The notes under the pieces: model-generated | Told to the model about the DNA's origin: nothing | The model's input: the letters and a program-made list of their open reading frames with translations, nothing else | The model's database searches: none | Shown here: piece after piece, positions 24,935-33,141 of the stretch | Layout: each line of letters starts with the position of its first letter | How positions within the stretch are numbered: position 1 is the stretch's first letter | Source of the DNA: Ilumatobacteraceae bacterium | GTDB lineage: Bacteria; Actinomycetota; Acidimicrobiia; Acidimicrobiales; Ilumatobacteraceae | DNA: 64,000 nt | Direction of reading: 5' to 3' | Assembly (NCBI GenBank): GCA_025463305.1 | Contig: JAOBWK010000095.1 | Location: forward strand, 1 to 64,000 | Program-made: the position numbers and the translations under genes

Positions 24935-26329
24935 ATGCACACGGCAACTGCGTTCCTCGCCGAGCTCACCATGGCGATCGGCGGCGGCGATGCCGCTGCG
25001 GCACCCGTGACGTTCACCGGCGAGCATCCGTGGCCGTCCGCCTTCGCAGTCACCGACTTCGCAGCGGCCTCGATCGCCGCGGCGGCCGGCGAAGCCGCCG
25101 CACTGGCTGTGGACCTCGGTGGATCGGCCGGCGAGATCGTGGTCGACCGCGACCTGGCATCGCTGTGGTTCGCGTTCAGCCTGGTGCCTGAGGGTTGGCA
25201 GCTGCCGGCCGTGTGGGACGCCGTGGCGGGCGACTACCTGGCGGGCGACGGATGGATCCGACTGCACACCAACGCGCCGCATCACCGGCGCGCTGCCTTG
25301 GCCGTGCTGGGCATCGATGATCGCCCCGACCTCGCCCGAGCCGACGTGGAGCCGGCGGTCGCGGTGTGGGCCGGGGACGAGCTCGAAGCGGCCGTCGTCG
25401 AAGCCGGCGGGTGCGCGGCGGCGATGCGCACGAATGCTGCGTGGGCCGGACATCCGCAGGGTGTCGCCGTCGCCGGCGAAGCACTGATCGCGTGGCACGG
25501 CACGACATCGGACGGGCCGACGCGCCCGACGGCGTCCACGTCGGCACGACCGCTCGCCGGGGTGCGGGTCCTCGATCTCACCCGGGTGCTCGCCGGCCCG
25601 GTGGCCACTCGGTTCCTCGCCGGGCTCGGCGCCGACGTCCTGCGCATCGATCCGCCGGATTGGGACGAGGCCGCCGTGGTCCCGGAGGTCACCCTCGGCA
25701 AGCGCTGCGGTCGACTCGATCTGCGCGATCCAGCCGGTCTCGATGCGTTGCGCCGCCTGCTCGCCGAGGCGGACATCGTCGTGCACGGGTACCGACCCGG
25801 CGCGCTCGACGGTCTGGGCCTCGGCGCCGACGACCGGGCCGAGATCTCGCCGGGCCTGATCGACATCTCGCTCGACGCCTACGGCTGGAGCGGCCCGTGG
25901 GCCGATCGGCGCGGGTTCGACAGCCTCGTGCAGATGTCCTGTGGCATCGCCGCTGCAGGAATGGCTGCCCGGGGCGCCGATCGACCCGTGCCGCTGCCGG
26001 TCCAGGCGCTCGATCACGCGACCGGCTACCTGCTGGCGGCCGCAGCGTTGCGTGGCTGGCGGGATCGCCTCCACGACGGGCATGGTCGACAGGCCACCGC
26101 CTCGCTGGCGCGCACGGCGGCGACGCTCATCGCCGGGCCCGCCGGATCCTTCGACGAACCCGGGCCGTCGTACGACGACGCGCCGACCACTCCGGAGCGA
26201 ACACCTTGGGGCGGCGCACGCAGGCTGCAGTTCGCCGCCACGATCGACGGCACCCCGTTCAGCTGGGACCGCCCGGCGGGTCCGCTCGGCAGCGAGTCGT
26301 CACCGCTGCGCTGGCTCGACGACCGCTGA
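24935..26329 (+). CDS. CaiB/BaiF-type (family III) CoA-transferase with unusual N-terminus
   Basis: 464 aa. Residues ~205-464 carry the family III core: LAGVRVLDLTRVLAGPVATRFLAGLGADVLRID in positions 208-240, then VHGYRPGALDGLGLG, a FDSLVQMSCG segment and ALDHATGYLLA, which aligns with the catalytic-Asp motif. Typical members start with this core at residue ~5. The first ~200 residues here (Ala-rich, WPSAFAVTDFAAASIAAAAGEAAAL) are different and may be a degenerate second half-domain. It would activate a carboxylic acid as CoA thioester. It lies directly behind the PadR cluster, possibly the same route. Confidence 0.8.
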   Translation: MHTATAFLAELTMAIGGGDAAAAPVTFTGEHPWPSAFAVTDFAAASIAAAAGEAAALAVDLGGSAGEIVVDRDLASLWFAFSLVPEGWQLPAVWDAVAGDYLAGDGWIRLHTNAPHHRRAALAVLGIDDRPDLARADVEPAVAVWAGDELEAAVVEAGGCAAAMRTNAAWAGHPQGVAVAGEALIAWHGTTSDGPTRPTASTSARPLAGVRVLDLTRVLAGPVATRFLAGLGADVLRIDPPDWDEAAVVPEVTLGKRCGRLDLRDPAGLDALRRLLAEADIVVHGYRPGALDGLGLGADDRAEISPGLIDISLDAYGWSGPWADRRGFDSLVQMSCGIAAAGMAARGADRPVPLPVQALDHATGYLLAAAALRGWRDRLHDGHGRQATASLARTAATLIAGPAGSFDEPGPSYDDAPTTPERTPWGGARRLQFAATIDGTPFSWDRPAGPLGSESSPLRWLDDR

Positions 26330-26377
26330 GCCCTGCCGGGTCCGGGCGCGCAAACCGATCACGCGAGCGCGACCTGC

Positions 26378-26413
26378 GCGACCGCGGTCGCACCACACGC
26401 GCACGCGTGCGCG
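26378..26413. terminator. Twin GC palindromes between convergent genes
   Basis: Two perfect palindromes, GCGACCGCGGTCGC (26378-26391) and CGCGCACGCGTGCGCG (26398-26413), stand seven bases apart in the gap between the CoA-transferase and ku stops. They could form cruciform or hairpin structures in either strand and might serve as a bidirectional transcription end, although no T-run follows. Confidence 0.35.
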
Positions 26414-26445
26414 GAATGCGCGGCCGACGTGGGACGGACGTGGGC

Positions 26446-27318
26446 TCAGGCGCTGCGGCGTGCCGTCCCGGCAGCGGGCTTCTTCGCGGCCGGTCTCTTC
26501 GCGGCCGGTTTCTTCGCGGCCGGCTTCTTGGTGCGGCCACGGCGCGTGGAGCCGGCGAGGCTCGCCTCGAGGGCGGCCATGAGGTCGACGACCTTGGTGT
26601 CGTCGCGCTCCGGCTCGTCGGCGACGATCTCCTTGCCGGCGTCCTTGGCCTCGATGCGCCGCCGGAGCTCGTCCACATACGTGTCGTGGTACGCCGCCGG
26701 TCTCCAGTCGGTCGACAACGCGTCGACCAGTTGCTCGGCCATCCGCAGCTGCTTCGCGTCGGGCTTGGCCCGTCGCGGCAGACCGTCGATGTCGGCTCGT
26801 GGCACGACCTCGTCGGCGAAGCGCATCGTCGACATGACGAGTGCGCCGTCGAGCGGGCGCACTGCGGTCAGGTACTCCTTGTTGCGCATCGCCACGGTGC
26901 CGATGGCGGCGCGGTCGCGGGCCTCCATCGCCGCGAGCAGCAGGAGGTACGGCTTGGCGGCGGACTCGTCGACCGGCACCAACCAGTAGGTGCGCTCGTA
27001 GTAGATCGGATCGATGTCGCCGAGCGCGACGAAGTCGGTCACCTCGATCGCCCGGGTCGACTTCGGTCGGACCGCAGCGAGCTCGTCACGGTCGAACGTG
27101 ACGTATCGGCCGCTGCTGACCTCGAAGCCCATCTCGATGTCGTCGGCCTGCACCTCGCGTCCCGTCTTCTCGGACACGTTCTTGTTGCGGACCCGGGCGC
27201 CGGACTTGCGGTCGAGGCGGTGGAAGTGGACGTCGTGGTCGCGCACGGCGGTCATCGCGTGCACCGCGACGCTGACGAGTCCGAAGCTGATGGTTCCGGT
27301 CCAGACGGGGCGAGCCAT
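26446..27318 (-). CDS. ku: Ku protein of bacterial NHEJ
   Basis: 290 aa from ATG at 27318 (MARPVWTGTISFGLVSVAV). Ku dimers encircle broken DNA ends and recruit LigD. The beta-barrel core shows DVHFHRLDRKSG, YVTFDRDEL, IDPIYYERTYWLVP and RDRAAIGTVAMRNKEYL. The C-terminus is a Lys/Ala/Pro-rich tail with four KKPAA-like repeats (~265-285), like the DNA-binding tails of mycobacterial Ku. No ligD is seen in the window. An 11-residue longer start upstream is possible but lies outside the conserved N-terminus. Confidence 0.95.
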   Translation of the reverse strand: MARPVWTGTISFGLVSVAVHAMTAVRDHDVHFHRLDRKSGARVRNKNVSEKTGREVQADDIEMGFEVSSGRYVTFDRDELAAVRPKSTRAIEVTDFVALGDIDPIYYERTYWLVPVDESAAKPYLLLLAAMEARDRAAIGTVAMRNKEYLTAVRPLDGALVMSTMRFADEVVPRADIDGLPRRAKPDAKQLRMAEQLVDALSTDWRPAAYHDTYVDELRRRIEAKDAGKEIVADEPERDDTKVVDLMAALEASLAGSTRRGRTKKPAAKKPAAKRPAAKKPAAGTARRSA

Positions 27319-27381
27319 GACTGCCGAGTACCCGCTCGGCGGGCCCGTCAACCCGGCAGCGTACGCGGGACGACCGACGCC

Positions 27382-28890
27382 TCAGCCGCTCGACGTCCCG
27401 GCGGGCAGCGGCGCGGTGTCCTGCCCTCGGTCGATCTCGTGGCAGGTCTGCGCCGCGGTCCACGCGACGTCGGCCTCGCCCGGCTCACTGCTCAGCCGGA
27501 TTCCCCGGTTCATCAGCACGGCGACGAGCGCGTCGACCACTGCGGCGTCGAAGTGGGTGCCGCTGCCGGCGGTGATGTGGGCGAGCGCACGAGTGGGCTC
27601 CCAACCAGCGCGGTAGGCGCGATCCGAGGTGAGCGCATCCCACACGTCGGCGACGGCGACGACGCGAGCCTCGAGCGGTACCGCGCTGCCGGACAACCCG
27701 GCCGGGTAGCCGCCGCCGTCCATCCGCTCGTGGTGGTGCAGGATCACGGGCAGCACCTCCTGCAACGACGGTGCGGTCGAGGCGAGGTCCCAGCCGAGCT
27801 GCGGATGGGTCTCCACCACGGCGCGCTCTTCAGGCGTCAGCGACCCCGGCTTGTTGAGGATGTGGTCGGGGATCGCGATCTTGCCGAGGTCGTGGAGGTA
27901 GGCGCCACGGGCAATGATCCGCAGGCGATCGGGCGGCAACGACATCTGCAACCCGAGCTCGACGGCGAGCTCGGCCGTGCGCAGGCTGTGGCCGTGGGTG
28001 TACGCGTCCTTGACCTCGACGGCCCTGACCAACCGCGACAGCGCCTCGGGGTAGCCGCGGACGATGTGCGCGAACGGATCGTCGACGAAGGTGTCGGTGA
28101 GCACGTCGAGGACGGCGCTCTGCCGGCGGCCGCGCACGACCACCGCGTACACCGCCGCACCGAAACCGGCGAGGAGGTACGCGTGGTAGTCCCACCAGGA
28201 CAGCCGGGTGAACTTGCCGTGTTCGAACGACACGACCGCGGCGATCGACATCGCCGAGGACAGCACCAGCGCGAGCTGGATCGGGTCCTTGCCGAGGTGC
28301 CAACGGCGACCGTGGCGCACGATGACGACGAGGAGCAGGGCGACCACCACCACGGCGACAGCGGTGAACACGGCGTGCTCGTGCCGATACGGCCCCGTGC
28401 CATGGAACCCCGTCGGATCGTGGACGACGAGCGCGACGAAGGCCGTCGCCGGCGTCATCGGGATCATCACGGTCAGCAAGGGATGACGCCCGACCCAACG
28501 GTTGAGGCGGCGATCCGCACGGAGGCCGGCAACGAACAGACAGACAGCGAGAGCGGCCAACGCGACGTACGGGAACCGGCCGACCCACTGGTTCGGCGGC
28601 TGGTTCAACGCTCCCGGCGTGGTCAGCCCGTGGCCGAGCATGAACAGCCCGACGGCGGAGCAGCCGAGGCCGAGCCACACCACGCCCGACTGCGGGGCCT
28701 GCGCGGCGGAGATCACCGCGACGACGGCGACGAACAGCGCACACGCGGCGATCGCCGACACGACGACCAGGTGGCTGCTGGGCGAGAACCAGTGCAAGTC
28801 GAACCCCGGCATGGCGCGGAGGAACACCAAGAACGCGGTGGGGAGCGCCAGGAGCGCGACCACGAACGACCATCGGCGGACAGCGAGCAC
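27382..28890 (-). CDS. Membrane-bound HD-GYP domain phosphodiesterase
   Basis: 502 aa. The N-terminal ~260 residues have about seven or eight membrane helices forming a sensory module. The cytoplasmic C-terminal HD-GYP domain (~280-450) has HGHSLRTAELAVELG, YLHDLGKIAIPDHIL, THPQLGWDLA, ILHHHERMDGGGYP and VADVWDALTSDRAYR. The HD pair and the GYP triad are intact, so c-di-GMP hydrolysis is likely. No GGDEF partner is in the window. It is upstream of ku on the same strand with 63 bases between. Confidence 0.9.
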   Translation of the reverse strand: MLAVRRWSFVVALLALPTAFLVFLRAMPGFDLHWFSPSSHLVVVSAIAACALFVAVVAVISAAQAPQSGVVWLGLGCSAVGLFMLGHGLTTPGALNQPPNQWVGRFPYVALAALAVCLFVAGLRADRRLNRWVGRHPLLTVMIPMTPATAFVALVVHDPTGFHGTGPYRHEHAVFTAVAVVVVALLLVVIVRHGRRWHLGKDPIQLALVLSSAMSIAAVVSFEHGKFTRLSWWDYHAYLLAGFGAAVYAVVVRGRRQSAVLDVLTDTFVDDPFAHIVRGYPEALSRLVRAVEVKDAYTHGHSLRTAELAVELGLQMSLPPDRLRIIARGAYLHDLGKIAIPDHILNKPGSLTPEERAVVETHPQLGWDLASTAPSLQEVLPVILHHHERMDGGGYPAGLSGSAVPLEARVVAVADVWDALTSDRAYRAGWEPTRALAHITAGSGTHFDAAVVDALVAVLMNRGIRLSSEPGEADVAWTAAQTCHEIDRGQDTAPLPAGTSSG

Positions 28891-28936
28891 GTCTGAGGTA
28901 TCGGCGGTGTCACGGCAGTTCTTGAACCGCGAGACC

Positions 28937-29596
28937 TCAGCGCGGCACGAACAGGATGATCAGCGTCGACCACACGACATGAGTCACGATGCTCGCCACG
29001 ACGCCGCCCGTGACGACGCGCTCGATCACGAACACGACACCCATCACCAGCGCGGCCACCGTCAGGGCGGTGTTGCCGCCGACCGCCGTGAACGCGACGT
29101 AGACGACGACGGCGAGCACGGGGGCGAGTCGCTCGGGGAGCACGTCGAACAGCGCGCCGCGGAAGAACAGCTCCTCGGCCACGGCGTTGACGAGCGCGAG
29201 CGCCAGCACGGCGGCGAGCGGCCCGGCGTCGGCCTTGCCGAGCACGTTGTCGATGGGGCCGGCGAGGAAGCTGATACGACGGCCGATCTCGGCCCCGCCG
29301 AGGAACAGCGCGAACGTGAGACCGCCGAGCACCACACCGGTCAACAGCGACGAGTCGTGGGTCGCCCGTTCGCCCCAGACGTCGATCGGGCGAGCCGCGA
29401 GCGCAGCGACGATCCACACGACGGCGAGGCCGAAGCCGGCGGCGTAGAAGCCGGTGCTGTCGCGGTGCAGGCGCAACGTGGCGGCGATGAGCACCGCACC
29501 GGCGACGAGTGCGGCGACGACGACGATCGTGCGCGCCCGCGGCGACAGGCCCGGGCGGCCGATGTCGAGCGGCCGCTCGGCGACGCGCTCAGTCAT
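28937..29596 (-). CDS. CPBP-family intramembrane metalloprotease
   Basis: 219 aa with about six membrane helices. The Abi/CPBP motif 1 is NAVAEELFFRGALF (~residue 140), and later FTAVGGN and THVVWSTL provide the further conserved His. Members cleave within the membrane; roles include prenyl-protein processing and bacteriocin immunity. The gene is followed by the HD-GYP gene and preceded seven bases upstream by an NAD-binding protein, so it is probably in an operon with the latter. Confidence 0.82.
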   Translation of the reverse strand: MTERVAERPLDIGRPGLSPRARTIVVVAALVAGAVLIAATLRLHRDSTGFYAAGFGLAVVWIVAALAARPIDVWGERATHDSSLLTGVVLGGLTFALFLGGAEIGRRISFLAGPIDNVLGKADAGPLAAVLALALVNAVAEELFFRGALFDVLPERLAPVLAVVVYVAFTAVGGNTALTVAALVMGVVFVIERVVTGGVVASIVTHVVWSTLIILFVPR

Positions 29597-29602
29597 GGAC
29601 GA

Positions 29603-30508
29603 TCACGCATCGGCGGGTTCGGCCGGTGCGGCCCGCTCGCTGCGTTCCTTCAACGCGATGCGGGCGGCGTCGAGGAACGGCGTCGGCGGACGACCGACTC
29701 GCTCCTCGAAGCGGCGATCGGTGACCACCACCTCGTTCGCCATCGAGTCGACGAGCGACCGTGCGGTCTGCAGGTCCACGTCGGTGACGAGGCGCAGCCA
29801 GTAGGACGACATCGTCGGTGACAGTACCGGCACCGGGAGGATGTGGATCGAGCGATCCTGCAGCTGGGCCACGGACTTCAGCATCTCGTTGTAGGTCATC
29901 GCGTCGGGGGCACCGATCTCGAAGTGGTCGCTCACCCCGGTCATCTCGACGGCCGCGACGAGGTAGGCCACGACATCGTCGAGTGCGATCGGCTGCGTGC
30001 GGGTCTGCACCCAGCGCGGCGTCACCATCACCGGGAGGCGCTCGACCAGCTGGCAGAGGATCTCCCAGCTGACGCTGCCCTGGCCGACGACGATCGCGGC
30101 GCGCAGCGCGATGGTGGGCAGCGCAGCGGTGAGGATCTCCTCCACCTCACGCCGGCTGCGCAGGTGCTCGGACAGCTCGTCGCCGTCGTTGCCGAGGCCG
30201 CCGAGGTACACGACGTGGTCGAGCCCGGACTCCGCCGCCTGGCGACCGAAGTTCTCAGCGCCCACCCGGTCCCGCTCGGCGAAGTCGGGATGATCGAGCG
30301 TGTGCACGAGGTACACCGCGACATCGATGCCGTGCATCGCGCCGGCGATCGTCAACGGCTCGGCGATGTCGCCGAAGACCTCCACGGCGCCGTCGTCGCG
30401 CTCGCCGGGCGAGCGCGTCATCACACGCACGTCGTGGCCTCGCTCGAGCAGGGCAGGGACGACGTGGCGCCCCACGAATCCGGAGCCGCCGGCGACGAGA
30501 ACGTTCAT
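29603..30508 (-). CDS. Atypical SDR / NAD(P)-binding protein
   Basis: 301 aa. The N-terminal Rossmann motif is VLVAGGSGFVGRHV (GxxGxxG), with VYLVHTLDHPDFAERDRVGAENF and VVYLGGLG typical of the NDUFA9/YbjT-like atypical SDR group. These are often quinone-related or sensor-like rather than true reductases, and the YxxxK pair is not clear. It is the first gene of a leftward unit with the CPBP protease. The intergenic region to Ohr (125 bases) holds both promoters. Confidence 0.8.
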   Translation of the reverse strand: MNVLVAGGSGFVGRHVVPALLERGHDVRVMTRSPGERDDGAVEVFGDIAEPLTIAGAMHGIDVAVYLVHTLDHPDFAERDRVGAENFGRQAAESGLDHVVYLGGLGNDGDELSEHLRSRREVEEILTAALPTIALRAAIVVGQGSVSWEILCQLVERLPVMVTPRWVQTRTQPIALDDVVAYLVAAVEMTGVSDHFEIGAPDAMTYNEMLKSVAQLQDRSIHILPVPVLSPTMSSYWLRLVTDVDLQTARSLVDSMANEVVVTDRRFEERVGRPPTPFLDAARIALKERSERAAPAEPADA

Positions 30509-30633
30509 CGTCTCCCGCTACCCCGGGTGCTGCGATCCGAGACGCCGATGTCGAGTGACGCCCGGCAGACTGGGCCAGGTCGTCCGACCTGTCGCGACGG
30601 ACATCCCCAGACCCACACCGAGGAGTCACTCCG

Positions 30634-31050
30634 ATGAACACGCTCTACACCGCCACGGCAACCGCCACCGGCGACGGCCGCAACGGTCACGCCACCAGCG
30701 AGGACGGCATCCTCGACCTCGATCTGCGCGTGCCCACCCAGATGGGCGGCCCGGGCGGGGCCACCAACCCCGAGCAGCTGTTCGCCGTCGGCTACGCGGC
30801 GTGCTTCCACTCGGCGCTGAAGGTGGTCGCCGGGCGCGAGAAGCTCGACGTCACCGGCACCGAGGTGTCGGCCAGCGTCGGCATCGGCACGCTCGACAAC
30901 GGCGGGTTCGGCCTCGCCGTCGAGCTCGACGTGTACGCCCCCGGCCTCGAGCGCGCGGTGGCCGAGGACCTGGTCGCCAAGGCCCACGAGGTCTGCCCGT
31001 ACTCGAACGCGACGCGCGGCAACATCGAGGTCAAGCTCAGCGTCATCTGA
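30634..31050 (+). CDS. ohr: Organic hydroperoxide reductase Ohr
   Basis: 138 aa with GAGGAG eight bases before the ATG. The OsmC/Ohr fold uses two redox Cys: GYAACFHSAL (~residue 60) and HEVCPYSNATRGNI (~120). The conserved PEQLFAVGYAACF is present. It detoxifies organic hydroperoxides with lipoyl-type thiols. Typical length (~140). No OhrR regulator is adjacent; the next gene is a LuxR-type regulator. Confidence 0.94.
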   Translation: MNTLYTATATATGDGRNGHATSEDGILDLDLRVPTQMGGPGGATNPEQLFAVGYAACFHSALKVVAGREKLDVTGTEVSASVGIGTLDNGGFGLAVELDVYAPGLERAVAEDLVAKAHEVCPYSNATRGNIEVKLSVI

Positions 31051-31119
31051 GTCGGTCTCGGCCACCTGGACACCCGCCCACCTGCACCACGGACCGGTCG
31101 ACGGCTACAGTCGCGCGCC

Positions 31120-31803
31120 GTGCCGGATCGGATCACTGTCGCCCTGATGAACGACTTCGACATCGTCGTCGAGGGGCTTGCGGAGATGCTCGCGCCCTTC
31201 GACGACATCGTCATCGCCGACACGTCCGTCGGCAACGTCGATCTCGATCGGCACGTCGACGTCGCCCTGTTCGACACGTACGGCCGGCACGGGATGCCGT
31301 GGATCGAGCTCGACGAGGTGATCGCCGACGCCCGCGCCGACCACGTCGCGATCTTCACGTTCACGTTCGTCGACCACGTGATCGAAGAAGCGCTGTCGCG
31401 GGGCGTGTCGGGCTACCTCTGGAAGGGCGCCGGCCGCGAACAGATGGCCCACGCGATCCGCCGCATCGCTGCCGGTGAGACGGTGGTCGACGAGGTGCCG
31501 CATCCACAGCCGCGCCAGTCCGACGGGCAGCGCTGGCCCTTTGCCGGCGACGGGCTGAGCGCGCGCGAGAGCGAGGTCCTCGCGCTCATGGCCGAGGGGC
31601 TCAGCAACCCGGCCATCGCCGAGGCGCTGTACATCAGCCGCGAGACCGTGAAGTCACACGTCAAGCAGGTGCTCCGCAAGCTCGACGTGTCGTCACGCAC
31701 CGAGGCCGCCGCCGTCGCCCTGGCCGACCCGTCGTTCGCCCGCCAGGTCCGCCGGCTCCGACGACGCAACGCCGACGAGGAGAAGGGTCAACTGGTCCGA
31801 TGA
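31120..31803 (+). CDS. NarL/LuxR-type response regulator
   Basis: 227 aa from GTG at 31120. The receiver-like domain (~1-125) keeps the phospho-acceptor region VALFDTYG and the Lys in SGYLWKG, but the acidic pair is weak (MNDFDIV). The C-terminal LuxR HTH (~150-210) is complete: [39 protein letters not shown] and [12 protein letters not shown]. No histidine kinase is beside it. Its stop overlaps the enoyl-CoA hydratase start (ATGA). Confidence 0.87.
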   Translation: MPDRITVALMNDFDIVVEGLAEMLAPFDDIVIADTSVGNVDLDRHVDVALFDTYGRHGMPWIELDEVIADARADHVAIFTFTFVDHVIEEALSRGVSGYLWKGAGREQMAHAIRRIAAGETVVDEVPHPQPRQSDGQRWPFAGDGLSARESEVLALMAEGLSNPAIAEALYISRETVKSHVKQVLRKLDVSSRTEAAAVALADPSFARQVRRLRRRNADEEKGQLVR

Positions 31804-32609
31804 GCACGGTCGAGATCGCCCCACTCGCTGCCGGGGTCACGATGATCCGGCTCGACCGTCCCGAGCGGCTCAACGCGCTCGATTACACGTGCGTGAGCGA
31901 GTTGCACGACGCGCTCGACACCGTTGCCGCCGACGATTCGTGCCGGGTGATCGTGCTGACGGGCGCCGGCCGCGGCTTCTGCGCCGGGCTCGATCTGAAG
32001 AACTTCGGCCGGGTGCCCGAGATCGGCGAGCACCGCCACCGTCACGCGGGCATCAGCGGCCAGGCCTTCCTGGCCAACCTCGCCCAGCACATCCACGACA
32101 CGCCGCAGGTGGTGATCGCGGCGATCAACGGCCCGGCCTACGGCGGCGGGCTGGCGCTCGCCTGCGCGAGCGATCTGCGCATCGCATCGGAGTCGGCGAC
32201 GATGGCCTCGGCATTCATCCGCACCGGGCTCACCGGCACCGACGTGGGCATCACCTACTTCCTGCCGCGGCTGATCGGCGCATCACGGGCGTTCGACCTG
32301 ATCCTCACCGGGCGCACGATCGACGCCGCCGAGGCCGAGCGGATGGGCCTCGTCTCGCGAGTCGTCGCCGACGCCGCACTGCTCGCCACCGCCACCGAGA
32401 TGGCCGAGCAGATGGCAGCGTTCACGTCGTTCGGGCTGCGGCGCACCAAGGAAGTGATGTGGCACAACCTCGAGGCATCGAGCGTGGCCGCCGCCATCGC
32501 ACTGGAGAACCGAAACCAGGAGCTCGGCGCCCGCGAGCCCGAGGTGCTCGAGTTCATGCAGCGCTACAGCGCCCAGCGCGTCGGCCCGAAGCCCGCATCC
32601 AACGAGTAG
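31800..32609 (+). CDS. Enoyl-CoA hydratase/isomerase (crotonase) family
   Basis: 269 aa. Crotonase motifs: [29 protein letters not shown] (oxyanion/CoA site, ~55-70), [23 protein letters not shown] (~105-125) and the [21 protein letters not shown] segment. An Asp in [15 protein letters not shown] corresponds roughly to the catalytic-acid region, so activity is likely on an acyl-CoA. It is coupled to the regulator gene by an ATGA overlap; co-expression is certain enough, but the shared role is not. Confidence 0.88.
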   Translation: MSTVEIAPLAAGVTMIRLDRPERLNALDYTCVSELHDALDTVAADDSCRVIVLTGAGRGFCAGLDLKNFGRVPEIGEHRHRHAGISGQAFLANLAQHIHDTPQVVIAAINGPAYGGGLALACASDLRIASESATMASAFIRTGLTGTDVGITYFLPRLIGASRAFDLILTGRTIDAAEAERMGLVSRVVADAALLATATEMAEQMAAFTSFGLRRTKEVMWHNLEASSVAAAIALENRNQELGAREPEVLEFMQRYSAQRVGPKPASNE

Positions 32610-32630
32610 CGCGGCCCGGTCTGGTCCGGA

Positions 32631-33131
32631 TCAGCCGCGGTCGTGATCGCCCGTGCCGCCGTCGATCTGCTCGCGGATGATGTCCATGTGGCCGACGTGG
32701 CGCGCGGTCTCCTCGATCATGTGGATCAGCACCCAGCGCAGCGTCACCGCATCGCCCGACCACGAGGTGCCGAGGGCCTCGATGTCGAGCTCGGCGACCA
32801 CGGCATTGGCAGCGGCCCGGGCCCTGCCGTAGAACGCGACGATCGCCTCCGTGGTCTCGTCGGGCTCGATGCGGAGGTCGGCGTCGGGGTCGTCCGGGTC
32901 GAAGGGGACGTCCTCCATCTCGCGCCCGAACGTCTCGCAGAACCAGCCGTAGTCGACGCAGGCGAGGTGCTTGACGAGGCCGAGCAGCGTGGTGCCCGAC
33001 GGGGTCATCGGCCGGCGGAGCTGCTCGTCGTCGAGCCCGGTGATCTTCCAGAGCACCACATCGCGGTGGCGGTCGAGGCTGACGAGCAGGCTCTCCTTCT
33101 CGCCGCCGGTGGGTGGGACGCGTTGTGCCAC
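32631..33131 (-). CDS. DinB-like (DUF664) protein
   Basis: 166 aa four-helix bundle of the DinB/YfiT superfamily. Conserved GTTLLGLVKHLACVDYGWF and HMIEETARHVGHMDIIRE supply the three His that bind metal. DUF664 members are common in actinobacteria and some act as mycothiol-dependent enzymes; the actual thiol and substrate are unknown here. It lies 11 bases upstream of the esterase lipoprotein gene on the same strand. Confidence 0.86.
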   Translation of the reverse strand: MAQRVPPTGGEKESLLVSLDRHRDVVLWKITGLDDEQLRRPMTPSGTTLLGLVKHLACVDYGWFCETFGREMEDVPFDPDDPDADLRIEPDETTEAIVAFYGRARAAANAVVAELDIEALGTSWSGDAVTLRWVLIHMIEETARHVGHMDIIREQIDGGTGDHDRG

Positions 33132-33141
33132 GTCGCCGGCC

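Noticed and set aside
26446..28890. Defence island including Ku and the HD-GYP protein
   Set aside because: No nuclease, restriction or other defence genes are adjacent; both have housekeeping explanations.
25366..28896. 1176-codon plus-strand frame
   Set aside because: Antisense to Ku and HD-GYP genes, Arg/Asp-rich composition typical of high-GC shadow frames.
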